Assembly: GCA_900541725.1 (NCBI GenBank)
Contig: UQLB01000013.1
Span: forward strand, 1 to 62,766
DNA length: 62,766 bases
Source of the DNA: an uncultured Collinsella sp.
GTDB taxonomy: Bacteria; Actinomycetota; Coriobacteriia; Coriobacteriales; Coriobacteriaceae
Reading direction: 5' to 3'
Shown: positions 43,972 through 51,968 of the stretch, piece after piece
Numbering within the stretch: the stretch's first letter is position 1
Layout: each line of letters starts with the position of its first letter
Translations under genes and position numbers: made by a program
Notes under the pieces: generated by a model
Databases searched by the model: none
The model's input: the letters and a program-made list of their open reading frames with translations, nothing else
What the model was told of the DNA's origin: nothing

Positions 43972-44141
43972 GGAAAGCGCGTCCCAGAATCGGCGCTCAG
44001 AACGGGCTGCAGTTTCCCAAACGGTGGGGTTTCGGAAAGTACGTCCCGGAATATGCGTTCAGACTGGGACGCAGTTTCCCGTTGAGCCTCTATATGGAAG
44101 GCGCATCCCGGAATGGAGGTCCAAACTGGGATGCGCTTTCC
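43972..44141. repeat. Three tandem 46-nt hairpins at a 62-bp period
   Basis: Units 43972-44017, 44034-44079 and 44096-44141 are each 46 nt, separated by 16 nt, so the period is exactly 62 bp. Each unit is an imperfect palindrome with ~14-bp arms (GGAAAG-ACGTCCC / GGGACGCAGTTTCC type). Units 2 and 3 differ by a paired change (CGTCCC/GGGACG versus CATCCC/GGGATG). The array fills the gap between the convergent patatin and thiE genes. It is not a CRISPR: the spacers are short and there are no cas genes. Confidence 0.8.
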
Positions 44142-44185
44142 GTTATTGAAGATATGAGGCTGCGGAGCAACTGCTCGGCCTAGAC

Positions 44186-44881
44186 TTATGCCTGCTGCCA
44201 GGTTTCGACAAGCTCCTTGGCGGCGGCGTAGGGGTCATCGGCACTGCAGACGGCGCTCACCACAAAGAAGCCATCGACGCCGGTGGCCTTGAGCTGCGGC
44301 AGGTCGGCCGTCTTGACGCCGCCGCCCACCACGATGGGCACGGGGCTTGCCGCGTGGAGTGCGGCTAGGTCCTCAAAGCTCTTGGTGATGATGGAGCCGT
44401 CGGCTGCGCGTCCGCAGTCGCGCTTGGTCTCGGTCTCGTGGAGTGGGCCGATTCCCAGGTAGTCGACCAGGCTCATGTCGGCGGTCTTGACGTACTCGAG
44501 CATCTCTTCGCAACGGGCCGAAAGGCCCACGATGGCATCGGGGCCCAGCAGCTTACGGCAGACCTCGACGGGAATATCGCTCTGGCCCACGTGCACGCCG
44601 TCGACAGCGATGCCCTGCTCGCGCGCGGCGAGTACGCAGTCCAGGCGGTCGTCGATCAACAGGGCGACCTGACCGGTCTTGCCAGCCTGTGCGATTGCCT
44701 GCGCGGCGTCGCCGGTCAGCGCGATGATCTCGCGGGCACTTGCCACCTTGGAGCGCACCTGAATGCAGGTAAAGCCGGCGTCGAGCGCCTGGGCCACCAC
44801 ATCGCCCACGGGGCGCCCGAGGGTGTTTTCGGGGCCGAGTACCAGATAGGCCGAGATATCAAGGTTGTCGCGGATGCTCAT
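44186..44881 (-). CDS. thiE: Thiamine-phosphate synthase
   Basis: 231 residues with the TIM-barrel TenI/ThiE signatures: CIQVRSKVASAREI, LLIDDRLD, GVHVGQSDIPVE, GLSARCEE, YLGIGPLHETETK and VVGGGVKTADL. It joins HMP-PP and the thiazole phosphate to give thiamine phosphate. Its ATG overlaps the TGA of the upstream thiamine-binding gene (ATGA), so translation is coupled. It is the last gene of the riboswitch-controlled thiM operon. Confidence 0.95.
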   Translation of the reverse strand: MSIRDNLDISAYLVLGPENTLGRPVGDVVAQALDAGFTCIQVRSKVASAREIIALTGDAAQAIAQAGKTGQVALLIDDRLDCVLAAREQGIAVDGVHVGQSDIPVEVCRKLLGPDAIVGLSARCEEMLEYVKTADMSLVDYLGIGPLHETETKRDCGRAADGSIITKSFEDLAALHAASPVPIVVGGGVKTADLPQLKATGVDGFFVVSAVCSADDPYAAAKELVETWQQA

Positions 44882-45219
44882 CGTGCTTCCTCCTGCTTTT
44901 TGATCTGCGCTTCCATGCGCTCGAGTTTGCCGGTCATGGTGCCGGTAAATCCGGGACGAATATCGGCTTTGAGCACGACTTCGGTGCGGATGCCCTTGCT
45001 CGCCAACACAAAGGTTGCGTCGCGCACGACCTGCATGACCTCGTCCCAGTCGCCCTCGATCTCGGTGAACATCGAGGTGGTGCGGTTGGGAAGACCGCTC
45101 TCGCGAATGACGCGCACGACCTCGGCGACCTCGGCGGACAGCTCATCGCCGGTGCCGCACGGGGCGATGGCCACGGCGACGAGCGTGTTCATGCCGGTAT
45201 TGGCTGTGGACTCGGACAT
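44878..45219 (-). CDS. MTH1187/YkoF-type thiamine-binding protein
   Basis: 113 residues of the Thiamine_BP family (PF01910): LVAVAIAPCGTGDELSAEVAEVVRVIR, SMFTEIEGDWDEVM and VLKADIRPG (read in parts). These small ferredoxin-like proteins bind thiamine or its HMP half; many are encoded with thi salvage genes. GAGGAGG precedes ATG 45219. It sits between thiM (4-bp gap) and thiE (overlap) in one operon. Confidence 0.85.
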   Translation of the reverse strand: MSESTANTGMNTLVAVAIAPCGTGDELSAEVAEVVRVIRESGLPNRTTSMFTEIEGDWDEVMQVVRDATFVLASKGIRTEVVLKADIRPGFTGTMTGKLERMEAQIKKQEEAR

Positions 45220-45223
45220 GGCC

Positions 45224-46063
45224 TTATGCCTCCTCGAGCTCGAGTTGGTTATCGGCAATGTCCTGGGCGGTTGCGCGGTAGAGCTCGTCGATAAAGGCGA
45301 CCTTAAAGCTTGCCGGGGCATCGGCGACAGCGGCGGCGCGCGTGCCGGCAACGTTGTAGACGGCGGTGCCGCAGACGGCTGCCGTAAACGGGTCGGTGGC
45401 ACAGGCGTACACGGCCAGCACGCCGCCCTGCGAGCAGCCGCAGCCGGTGATCTTGGACATGAGCGGGCTGCCGCCGTGGGACTTGGCCACGGTCGTGCCG
45501 TCGGTGATCAGGTCGACTTCGCCCGAGACCACTACGGCGCCGCCGGTGTAGCGGGCGAGCGCCACGGCAGCATCGCGGGCGGCGTCGACCGTGTCGGTGG
45601 TATCGACACCGCGCACGCGGCTCAGATCAGCCGCCTCGCCCTCAAGACCCCACAGGCCGGCGAGCGCGATGATCTCGGAGGCGTTGCCGCGCACGATGGC
45701 GGGCTTGTACTGCTTGAGCTCGTTTACCAACTGGGTGCGCAGGCTACCGATGCCCAGGCCCACCGGATCGAGCACCCAGGGCTTGCCGGCGTCGTGTGCC
45801 GCCTTGGCCGCGCGGGGAATTGTCTGCTCGTAGATGGGGAAGAGCGTGCCCATGTTGAGATAGATGGCGCCGCCGCCGGCAACGAGCGCCTCGCCCTCGT
45901 CGGGCAGATAGACCATGGCGGCCGAACCGCCCACGGCGAGCTGCGCGTTGGCGACAAAGTCGATCGTCACCGTGTTGGTGATGGAGCCGGCCATCGGATT
46001 GGTGGCGCGAATCTCCTCCACGGCCTTGACCATATGTTGCTTAAGCTGTTCCGAATCAATCAC
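45224..46063 (-). CDS. thiM: Hydroxyethylthiazole kinase
   Basis: 279 residues of the ribokinase-like ThiM family: NTVTIDFVANAQLAVGGSAAM, PWVLDPVGLG, VRGNASEI, VVSGEVDLIT and the catalytic TGCGCSQGGVLA. It phosphorylates the thiazole alcohol for salvage. The start is GTG 46063 (protein begins MIDSEQLKQHMVKAVEE), set 8 nt behind a perfect GGAGG; a longer reading would run into the riboswitch terminator and is rejected. First gene of the thiM-thiamine-binding-thiE operon. Confidence 0.94.
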   Translation of the reverse strand: MIDSEQLKQHMVKAVEEIRATNPMAGSITNTVTIDFVANAQLAVGGSAAMVYLPDEGEALVAGGGAIYLNMGTLFPIYEQTIPRAAKAAHDAGKPWVLDPVGLGIGSLRTQLVNELKQYKPAIVRGNASEIIALAGLWGLEGEAADLSRVRGVDTTDTVDAARDAAVALARYTGGAVVVSGEVDLITDGTTVAKSHGGSPLMSKITGCGCSQGGVLAVYACATDPFTAAVCGTAVYNVAGTRAAAVADAPASFKVAFIDELYRATAQDIADNQLELEEA

Positions 46064-46085
46064 TGCACATGCCTCCTTGGCATAG

Positions 46086-46115
46086 AAAAGGGGCGCTGTG
46101 CATAGACAGCGCCCC
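46086..46115 (-). terminator. Riboswitch expression-platform terminator
   Basis: On the minus strand GGGGCGCTGT/ACAGCGCCCC forms a 10-bp stem with a 6-nt loop, followed by TTTT. It lies between the TPP aptamer and the thiM ribosome site, so ligand-bound aptamer should favour termination. Confidence 0.85.
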
Positions 46116-46127
46116 TGTAAAGGCGGC

Positions 46128-46220
46128 ATGCTCCCTACGCCAGCATTAACTGACAGGTTCAAAGGATTGGGCCCCATGCCCTCTCAGCCTTGTGGCTTGC
46201 ACCGCCGGCACTCCCGCATC
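46128..46220 (-). ncRNA. TPP riboswitch aptamer (THI element)
   Basis: On the minus strand the conserved strings appear in order: GGGAGTGC, a variable P3 region, GGCTGAGAGGGC, CCTTTGAACCTGTCAG, TTAATGCTGGCGTAGGGAG (read in parts). CUGAGA and the GCGUAGGGA end are diagnostic of the TPP aptamer. It controls the thiM operon. Confidence 0.95.
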
Positions 46221-46246
46221 GAATCTGTTGTTCCCTATACTAACGC

Positions 46247-46281
46247 ACCTGCCAAAAAGGGACAGGTTTATTTTGGCAGGT
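46247..46281. repeat. REP-like palindrome D
   Basis: Perfect 11-bp arms ACCTGCCAAAA/TTTTGGCAGGT around an AGGGACAGGTTTA centre, the same as in copy C (25484). It ends 4 bp before a TACAAT (-10, 46285-46290) of the HAD gene, so it overlaps the -35 region of that promoter. Confidence 0.75.
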
Positions 46282-46318
46282 CGTTACAATAGGTAGGACC
46301 GATACGAATGGGGGCCTT

Positions 46319-47227
46319 ATGATTAAACTTGTGCTGACCGATATGGACGATACGCTGATTCCAGCCGGGCATGACGGCGCCAGCGACTACGTCATCGAGG
46401 GCATTCATGCCATGCAGGCGGCGGGTCTGCACTTTGGCCCGGTTTCGGGTCGCCAGCCGTCCGCGATGGGCTGGATGTTCAAAAATCGTTCCGAGTGTTT
46501 TTCGACTGGCGCGTTCTGTAACGGCCAGGTGATGTTTGTCGACGGCGAGGTTGTTGCCTCCCGTGCGAGCGACAACGGTGCCCTCATGCGCCTTGCCGAC
46601 TATCTTGAGCAAGAGACCGACGATACCTATCTGAAGGTCTACAGCCTGGGCGATGACTTTTGGGGTAACGATGCCTATTGCGTGACGAGTGACCCCGAGC
46701 GCGTTCGTCGCGCCATGGAGTCGGGCGGCAACGCATGGCTCAAAGGCGAAGAAGCCCCGTGCCGTCCCGTCGTCGATGACGCGCCGGTGTTCAAGGCGAA
46801 TATCTGGAGCGCCCGTTCGCGTGAGGAGCTCGCGGAGCTACGCGAGCGCGTTGCCGCTGAGGTGCCGGAACTCTCGCTTGTGTTTCCCAACAACCGAGTG
46901 CGCCTGTTCGACATTCTTCCAGCCGGTTGGGACAAGGGTTGCGCTGCGCTGGAGTTGGCGCGCGCTTTGGGTCTGACGCCCGATGAGGTGGCCGTATTTG
47001 GCGATTCCGATAACGATTTGCCCATGATCGATGCCGTTCCCAACTCCGTTGCAGTCGCCAATGCCAACGAGGCTGTCACGGCTGCCGCGCGCTGGCATAT
47101 CGGCGCTGCGGCAGACGATGCGGTTGCCGGGGCTCTGCATCAGATTGCCGCCTGCGCCGCGACGGGGGAGATGCCGCCGTTTATGCGCCAGATGGACGCG
47201 GCGGGTCTTGGCATCACGAACGTCTAG
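46319..47227 (+). CDS. HAD-superfamily hydrolase (Cof/YidA type)
   Basis: 302 residues. Motif I is LTDMDDTLIP with nucleophile Asp8 and Asp10; the last motif FGDSDNDLPMI and the lysine in GWDKGCAALELARALGL complete the active site. The cap is of the C2 type common in Cof-like sugar phosphate or cofactor phosphatases. Preceded by a TACAAT promoter and REP element D. The LysR gene starts 10 bp after its stop, so they are likely co-transcribed. Substrate unknown. Confidence 0.88.
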   Translation: MIKLVLTDMDDTLIPAGHDGASDYVIEGIHAMQAAGLHFGPVSGRQPSAMGWMFKNRSECFSTGAFCNGQVMFVDGEVVASRASDNGALMRLADYLEQETDDTYLKVYSLGDDFWGNDAYCVTSDPERVRRAMESGGNAWLKGEEAPCRPVVDDAPVFKANIWSARSREELAELRERVAAEVPELSLVFPNNRVRLFDILPAGWDKGCAALELARALGLTPDEVAVFGDSDNDLPMIDAVPNSVAVANANEAVTAAARWHIGAAADDAVAGALHQIAACAATGEMPPFMRQMDAAGLGITNV

Positions 47228-47237
47228 GGAGAAGGCT

Positions 47238-48134
47238 ATGAAGCTCCAGCAGCTCAGATATGTCGTCAAAGTTGCCGAATGCGGCAGCATCACCGAGGCC
47301 TCGCGCCGGCTCTTTGTGTCGCAGCCTTCGATTACCGCATCGATTCGCGATCTCGAAAACGAGATGGGTGTGCGCATCTTTGAGCGCACTAACAAGGGTG
47401 TCGTTGTATCCGAGGAAGGCGAGACCTTCTTGGGCTACGCGCGACAGGTGCTTGACCAGGCCGATCTGCTCGAAGGTAAGTACAAGGGCGCATCCGAGCA
47501 GGTGCCGCATTTTAGTGTGAGCTGTCAGCATTATTCCTTTGCCGTCAACGCGTTTGTCGATGTGATCCGTGAGTTCGATGCCGCGCGCTACGACTTTACC
47601 CTGCGCGAGGAGCAGACCCACGAAATTATCGAGGATGTCGCGCATATGAAAAGCGAACTCGGCATCCTGTATCTGTCGGAGCACAATCGCGAGGTCATCG
47701 AGCGCATGCTTGCCGCCAACGAGCTCGTGTTCGAAGGGCTCTTCTGCGCCACGCCGCATGTCTTCGTCTGCGCCGACCATCCGCTGGCGGGCCGCTCCAG
47801 CGTGACGCTCGAGGATCTGGAAGACTACCCGTTCCTGTCCTACGAGCAGGGCAGCTACAACTCGTTTTACTATTCCGAGGAGCTGACCTCGACGTTCGAG
47901 CGTCGCAAAAATATCCGCGTGCGCGACCGTGCGACGTTGTTCAATTTGGCCATGGGCCTCAACGGCTACACGGTATGCTCGGGCGTGATCAGCCACGAGC
48001 TCAACGGCCCCGGCATTATCTCGATTCCGCTCGACGTGGACGAGTACATGGAGATTGGCATCATCACGCGCAAGAACACGACGCTCACGCGCTACGGTCG
48101 GGCCTATATCGACGCGATTCGTCAGCATATCTAG
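47238..48134 (+). CDS. LysR-family regulator, probable control of methionine-synthase-like gene
   Basis: 298 residues. HTH: MKLQQLRYVVKVAECGSITEA, SRRLFVSQPSITASIRDLE (read in parts). The effector domain follows, with FVCADHPLAGRSSVTLEDL. The adjacent target candidate, a MetE-like gene on the same strand 155 bp away, has a GATATAG/CTATATC inverted repeat in its leader. That suggests control of methionine or cysteine metabolism by analogy with MetR/CmbR-type regulators; it is inference. Start at ATG 47238 behind GGGAGAAGG. Confidence 0.88.
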   Translation: MKLQQLRYVVKVAECGSITEASRRLFVSQPSITASIRDLENEMGVRIFERTNKGVVVSEEGETFLGYARQVLDQADLLEGKYKGASEQVPHFSVSCQHYSFAVNAFVDVIREFDAARYDFTLREEQTHEIIEDVAHMKSELGILYLSEHNREVIERMLAANELVFEGLFCATPHVFVCADHPLAGRSSVTLEDLEDYPFLSYEQGSYNSFYYSEELTSTFERRKNIRVRDRATLFNLAMGLNGYTVCSGVISHELNGPGIISIPLDVDEYMEIGIITRKNTTLTRYGRAYIDAIRQHI

Positions 48135-48181
48135 GCTGCTGTGCTCCGCACGGTTCAAGTCTCTTTATGACAGTCCAGACT

Positions 48182-48202
48182 GATATAGGAAGCATCTATA
48201 TC
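48182..48202 (+). promoter_or_regulatory. Candidate LysR operator
   Basis: GATATAG (48182-48188) and CTATATC (48196-48202) are perfectly complementary with a 7-nt spacer, about 90 nt before the MetE-like start codon. This is the T-N11-A dyad pattern of LysR boxes. Confidence 0.5.
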
Positions 48203-48289
48203 AAACTGTTATAAACGTATATTTTACGATGACCATATAAGCGCTCATACTCTGTCCCAGTAAAGCAACCAATGCAAAGGGAGATATCT

Positions 48290-49423
48290 ATGAGCACTTC
48301 GATTCAACCGAACGCGCCGTTTCGTGCCGATATCGTCGGCAGTTTTCTTCGTCCGCAGGCTGTAAAGGATGCCCGTGCCGCCTATGTCGCGGGTAAACTC
48401 GACGCTTCCGGCCTTAAGGCCGTCGAGGACGATGCCATTCGCGATTTGGTGGCCAAGCAGAAGGCCGCCGGCCTGCAGGTGATCACCGATGGCGAGTTCC
48501 GCCGCAGCTACTGGCACCTCGATTTTATGTGGGGACTCAACGGCATTGAGCGCCGCGCCTCGCGTACGGGCTACATGTTTCACGATGAGGAGACTACCGC
48601 CGACACCGCCGTGGTAACCGGCCCCATTAGCGGCGAGAACCATCCGTTCGTCGAGCACTTCAAATTTGTCAAGTCACTCGAGGGGGAGGGCCAGGTCGCA
48701 CGGCAAACCATTCCGGCGCCGATCCAGACGTTCTCTGAAGTCACGCTCGACCGCTGTGATGGCCAGCAGGAGAGCCTGCGCGCCGTCTATAAGACCGACG
48801 AAGAGCTCGCCGATGCCATTGCCGCAGCATACCGCACCGTGATTGCCGACCTGTATGCCGCGGGCTGCCGCAACATCCAATTTGATGACTGCACCTGGGG
48901 CATCTATTGCGATACCGACTTTGTGTCCAAGACCGGCATGAGTCCGGTTGACCTGCAAAAGGTGTCCGAGCTAGGTGTGGCGCTCAACAATGACGCAATC
49001 GCGGACAAGCCCGACGATCTGGTTATCAACACGCACGTGTGCCGCGGCAACTATCACTCCACCTATGCTTTTGAGGGCGGCTACGACCCCATCGCGCCGT
49101 ACCTGTTCGCACATGAGAACGTCGATGCGTTCTATCTGGAGTTCGACACGCCCCGCGCCGGTGGTTTTGAGCCGCTCAAGTACGTTGCCCCCGGCAAGAA
49201 GGTGGTGCTGGGACTGATTACTACAAAGGCGGCTGAGCTTGAGGACGAGGACGTTATCGTCGAACGTATCCACGAGGCCGCAAAGTATGTGCCGCTCGAG
49301 AACCTGTACCTGTCGCCCCAGTGCGGCTTTGCCAGCTGCGAGATTGGCAACAAACTGACCGAGGACGAACAGTGGGCAAAGATCGCGCTGGTCAAGCGCA
49401 TTGCCGAGCGCGTTTGGAAGTAA
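48290..49423 (+). CDS. MetE C-terminal-domain-like methyltransferase (YxjG/YxjH type)
   Basis: 377 residues matching the catalytic barrel of cobalamin-independent methionine synthase without the N-terminal repeat, as in Bacillus YxjG/YxjH. Zinc ligands are visible in INTHVCRGNY (His and Cys), YLEFD (Glu) and LYLSPQCGFAS (Cys). RADIVGSFLRP and QVITDGEFRRSYWHLDF bind substrate. Such short enzymes methylate homocysteine from various donors. AAAGGGAG precedes ATG 48290. Likely regulated by the LysR encoded just upstream. Confidence 0.88.
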   Translation: MSTSIQPNAPFRADIVGSFLRPQAVKDARAAYVAGKLDASGLKAVEDDAIRDLVAKQKAAGLQVITDGEFRRSYWHLDFMWGLNGIERRASRTGYMFHDEETTADTAVVTGPISGENHPFVEHFKFVKSLEGEGQVARQTIPAPIQTFSEVTLDRCDGQQESLRAVYKTDEELADAIAAAYRTVIADLYAAGCRNIQFDDCTWGIYCDTDFVSKTGMSPVDLQKVSELGVALNNDAIADKPDDLVINTHVCRGNYHSTYAFEGGYDPIAPYLFAHENVDAFYLEFDTPRAGGFEPLKYVAPGKKVVLGLITTKAAELEDEDVIVERIHEAAKYVPLENLYLSPQCGFASCEIGNKLTEDEQWAKIALVKRIAERVWK

Positions 49424-49546
49424 CGCTACCGTTCGCAGGTGACGGTGCGTGCGAGACATGGCGTATCACGTACAATGGTTCGGATCGTATCGTTCGGGCA
49501 GGTTATCTGATATGCCTGATCGCCCTTCCATCATGAAAGGACTTCC

Positions 49547-49600
49547 ATGTCCCAATCCTCGACGCCCGCCGTATCTGAACTCGAGGAGACTGTCGAATAG
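49547..49600 (+). pseudogene. 17-codon ORF, gene remnant or small mRNA
   Basis: ATG 49547, behind GAAAGGA, encodes MSQSSTPAVSELEETVE and stops at two consecutive TAG codons. A TACAAT box lies at 49471-49476 and a strong terminator at 49622-49663. The coding stretch looks like the N terminus of a longer protein. It could be a deletion remnant or a real short transcript. Confidence 0.4.
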
Positions 49601-49621
49601 TAGTTGTGTTCAGCTAAATCA

Positions 49622-49663
49622 AAAAATGGCATCCATGCGTATGTACGCGTGGATGCCATTTTT
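49622..49663. terminator. Bidirectional terminator
   Basis: AAAAATGGCATCCATGCGT (49622-49640) pairs with 49645-49663 at 18 of 19 positions around a 4-nt loop, giving A/T tails on both sides. It overlaps the esterase stop codon. Confidence 0.85.
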
Positions 49664-50327
49664 AATGCGTCAGTATCCAGTGGATGCCGCGCGCCATGCG
49701 CAGGTCAGTTTGGGCAAAGTGGTTGCCGGGGTTGAGCTCCAGCGTTGTTGGAATGTCACGCTCTATAAACAGCTCTTCCATCGCGCGCGTGTCGTCGAGT
49801 ACGTGCCGCATCATGCGGTTGGGCGTCTTGGTTTCCTTTTTACCGAGCGACAGATAGGCGGCGTCGGGCGTGGCTGTCATCGTGCGCTCACGCGCGTAGT
49901 CGATAAAGCCGGGGAACCACAGCGACCCCGATGCACTCGCCGCGCGCTCAAAGACATCTGTTTGCCAAAGTGCCCACAGTGCAAAAAGACCCGCCAACGA
50001 ATAGCCGACAACGCCGCGCCAGGTGGGCGGTTGCGGGAGCGATGATTCGGCCTCTGGGATTATCTGCTTCAACAACTCGTCAAGAAAACCAGCAGCCTGT
50101 CCACCAAAGGGCTCGGCATCTCGTATAGTTCCCTCACATTCCCAGGGGCTCAGCTCGCGATTCCAATCGAGTCCTCCGATGGCGACAAGGGTGAACGGCG
50201 GGCAGTCGAGCTCTCGGCAGCGCTCGTAGACTTCACTACCGTCGCCCATAACCACGGGGAGGTAGATGACGGGCGTACCTTCCGCACGCTCTGAATAAAC
50301 GGTTATCTGCTTATGATGCGCTTCCAA
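49662..50327 (-). CDS. Alpha/beta-hydrolase esterase (esterase D / IroE-like)
   Basis: About 221 residues. The nucleophile elbow is GYSLAG in GVVGYSLAGLFALWALW, followed by SASGSLWFPGF; the last histidine lies in NPGNHFAQ. This matches small bacterial esterases related to siderophore esterases and S-formylglutathione hydrolases. I prefer TTG 50327 (AGAGAAG six bases upstream, beginning at the first strand QITVYSE); GTG 50375 would add 16 residues. Substrate unknown; no siderophore gene nearby. Confidence 0.75.
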   Translation of the reverse strand: MEAHHKQITVYSERAEGTPVIYLPVVMGDGSEVYERCRELDCPPFTLVAIGGLDWNRELSPWECEGTIRDAEPFGGQAAGFLDELLKQIIPEAESSLPQPPTWRGVVGYSLAGLFALWALWQTDVFERAASASGSLWFPGFIDYARERTMTATPDAAYLSLGKKETKTPNRMMRHVLDDTRAMEELFIERDIPTTLELNPGNHFAQTDLRMARGIHWILTH

Positions 50328-50402
50328 GGCAGGCTTCTCTCGGTGTTGTGATATTGACAGCCTCAATTGTCGCACGCTGGCACGGGGGCAGACGCTAAAA
50401 GA

Positions 50403-50437
50403 AAGGCGCGGAGCCGTTCGATGCGACTCCGCGCCTT
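50403..50437 (-). terminator. Terminator of NCS2 permease gene
   Basis: AAGGCGCGGAG/CTCCGCGCCTT 11-bp stem; on the minus strand it is followed by TCTTTT. Confidence 0.75.
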
Positions 50438-50464
50438 GTTGTTTTGCTTCGGCAGACTATGCCG

Positions 50465-51775
50465 TTACGCCACGAAGAAGTAGACGAGGAAGGCAAGGGC
50501 TGCGATCCACATGAGCGGCTTGATCTTGGAGGCCTCGCCCTTAAAGAGCGCGACGATCACGTAGGCGATAAAACCCAGACCAATGCCGGCAGAGATGGAG
50601 TAGGTGAAGGGCACGCCGGCGACAATCATGAACGCCGGGAAACCCTGCGACACGTCGGACCAATCGATCTCGGAGGCCTCGCTCATCATGAGGTAGCCGA
50701 CGTAGACCAGAGCACCGCAGGTGGCGGCGCTGGAAACGATGGTGACGATGGGGGAGAAGAACGCGGCGAGAATGAACAGCACGCCGGTGGTGACGGAGGT
50801 GAGGCCCGTGCGGCCACCGTCGGCGGCGCCGGAAGTGGACTCGACGAAGGTGGTGATGGAGGAGACGCCCATGAAACCGCCCACAGCGGCGGCGGCGGAG
50901 TCGACGATCAGGATCTCCTTGATATTCTCGACGTTGCCGTCGTCGGTGAGGAACTCGCCCTGCTTGGCCACGGCCATCGCGGTGCCCATGGTGTCGAAGA
51001 AGTCACTCATGAGCAGCGAGAACGAGATGACGAGGAGCGTGGGGTCGGTAAGGACCTTGACGATGGCGGGCACGCCGCCGGCGTCGGCGATGGGGCCGCC
51101 GATGCTCGAGAAGTCGAGCGGGGCGATGATACCGGTCGGAGCATGGGTCACACCTAGGGGGATACCGGCGATGACGGCGACGACGATGCCGATGAGCAGC
51201 GAGCCGGGGACGTTGCGGCAGGCGAGGGCGACTGTCACCAGGATGGAGATGATGCCGACGATGAAGGTGGGGGAGGTGATGTCGCCCAGACCGACGAGTG
51301 TACCGGCGCCAGCGGTGATAATGCCGGCATCGCACAGGCCAATCATGGCGATGAACAGGCCCAGACCCACCGAGATGGCGTGACGCAGGACAACCGGGAT
51401 GGCGTCCATGATGGCCTCGCGCAGGCCACAAAGCACGAGCAGCAAGATGACGACGCCCTCAAGGAAGATGACGCTCATGGCCACGTGCCAGTCACCGCCG
51501 CAGACGGTGGTGGTGATTCCAGCGATCATCGCGTTGACGCCTAAGCCCGACGCGCAGGCGAGCGGGCGGTTGGCGAAGATGCCCATGCAGATGGTCATGA
51601 TGCCGGCGCCCAGGCAGGTGGCGCAGGCGAGCGCTCCCGCATCGATGCCAGCGCCCGAGAGCACTGTGGGGTTGACGGCGATGATGTAGGCCATCGCCAG
51701 GAATGTTGTCAGTCCAGCGCGAAGTTCGGTCCCGATTGTGGACTTGCGCTCACTGACGTGAAATAGTTCGTCCAT
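50465..51775 (-). CDS. NCS2-family purine permease (AzgA/PbuG-like)
   Basis: 436 residues and about 12-14 TM segments. Signatures: GLTTFLAMAYIIAVNPTVLS near the N end, ACASGLGVNAMI, the substrate-site MSDFFDTMGTAMAVAKQ, and STTF-like SSITTFVESTSGAADGGRTGL (read in parts). AzgA-type proteins import adenine, guanine or hypoxanthine with protons. I chose ATG 51775 because the family begins MDELF-x-S; a longer start is possible. No purine riboswitch was recognised upstream. Monocistronic. Confidence 0.92.
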   Translation of the reverse strand: MDELFHVSERKSTIGTELRAGLTTFLAMAYIIAVNPTVLSGAGIDAGALACATCLGAGIMTICMGIFANRPLACASGLGVNAMIAGITTTVCGGDWHVAMSVIFLEGVVILLLVLCGLREAIMDAIPVVLRHAISVGLGLFIAMIGLCDAGIITAGAGTLVGLGDITSPTFIVGIISILVTVALACRNVPGSLLIGIVVAVIAGIPLGVTHAPTGIIAPLDFSSIGGPIADAGGVPAIVKVLTDPTLLVISFSLLMSDFFDTMGTAMAVAKQGEFLTDDGNVENIKEILIVDSAAAAVGGFMGVSSITTFVESTSGAADGGRTGLTSVTTGVLFILAAFFSPIVTIVSSAATCGALVYVGYLMMSEASEIDWSDVSQGFPAFMIVAGVPFTYSISAGIGLGFIAYVIVALFKGEASKIKPLMWIAALAFLVYFFVA

Positions 51776-51968
51776 GCATACCCTTTCCTTGTTCGGCCCC
51801 GAGTTTAGGCCGATTGACACGAACTCACCCACTATATCGCCTTTGTGAAGTTGGTGTTCCTCACATGTTGATGTTCGGCGGTTTGTAACGGACGGGCGGT
51901 ATCTTTCGCATGAAATTGTGTAGGTACCGTATACTTAAGCGGTTACAACGACCCCTATGGAGGAACGT

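Noticed and set aside
43972..44141. CRISPR array
   Set aside because: Units are hairpins of 46 nt with 16-nt spacers, only three copies, no leader and no cas genes.
46064..46177. N-terminal extension of ThiM
   Set aside because: It would translate the riboswitch terminator and aptamer; a perfect GGAGG marks GTG 46063.
51776..51968. Purine riboswitch upstream of the NCS2 permease
   Set aside because: The conserved UAUA-start and loop-loop sequences of purine aptamers are not present.
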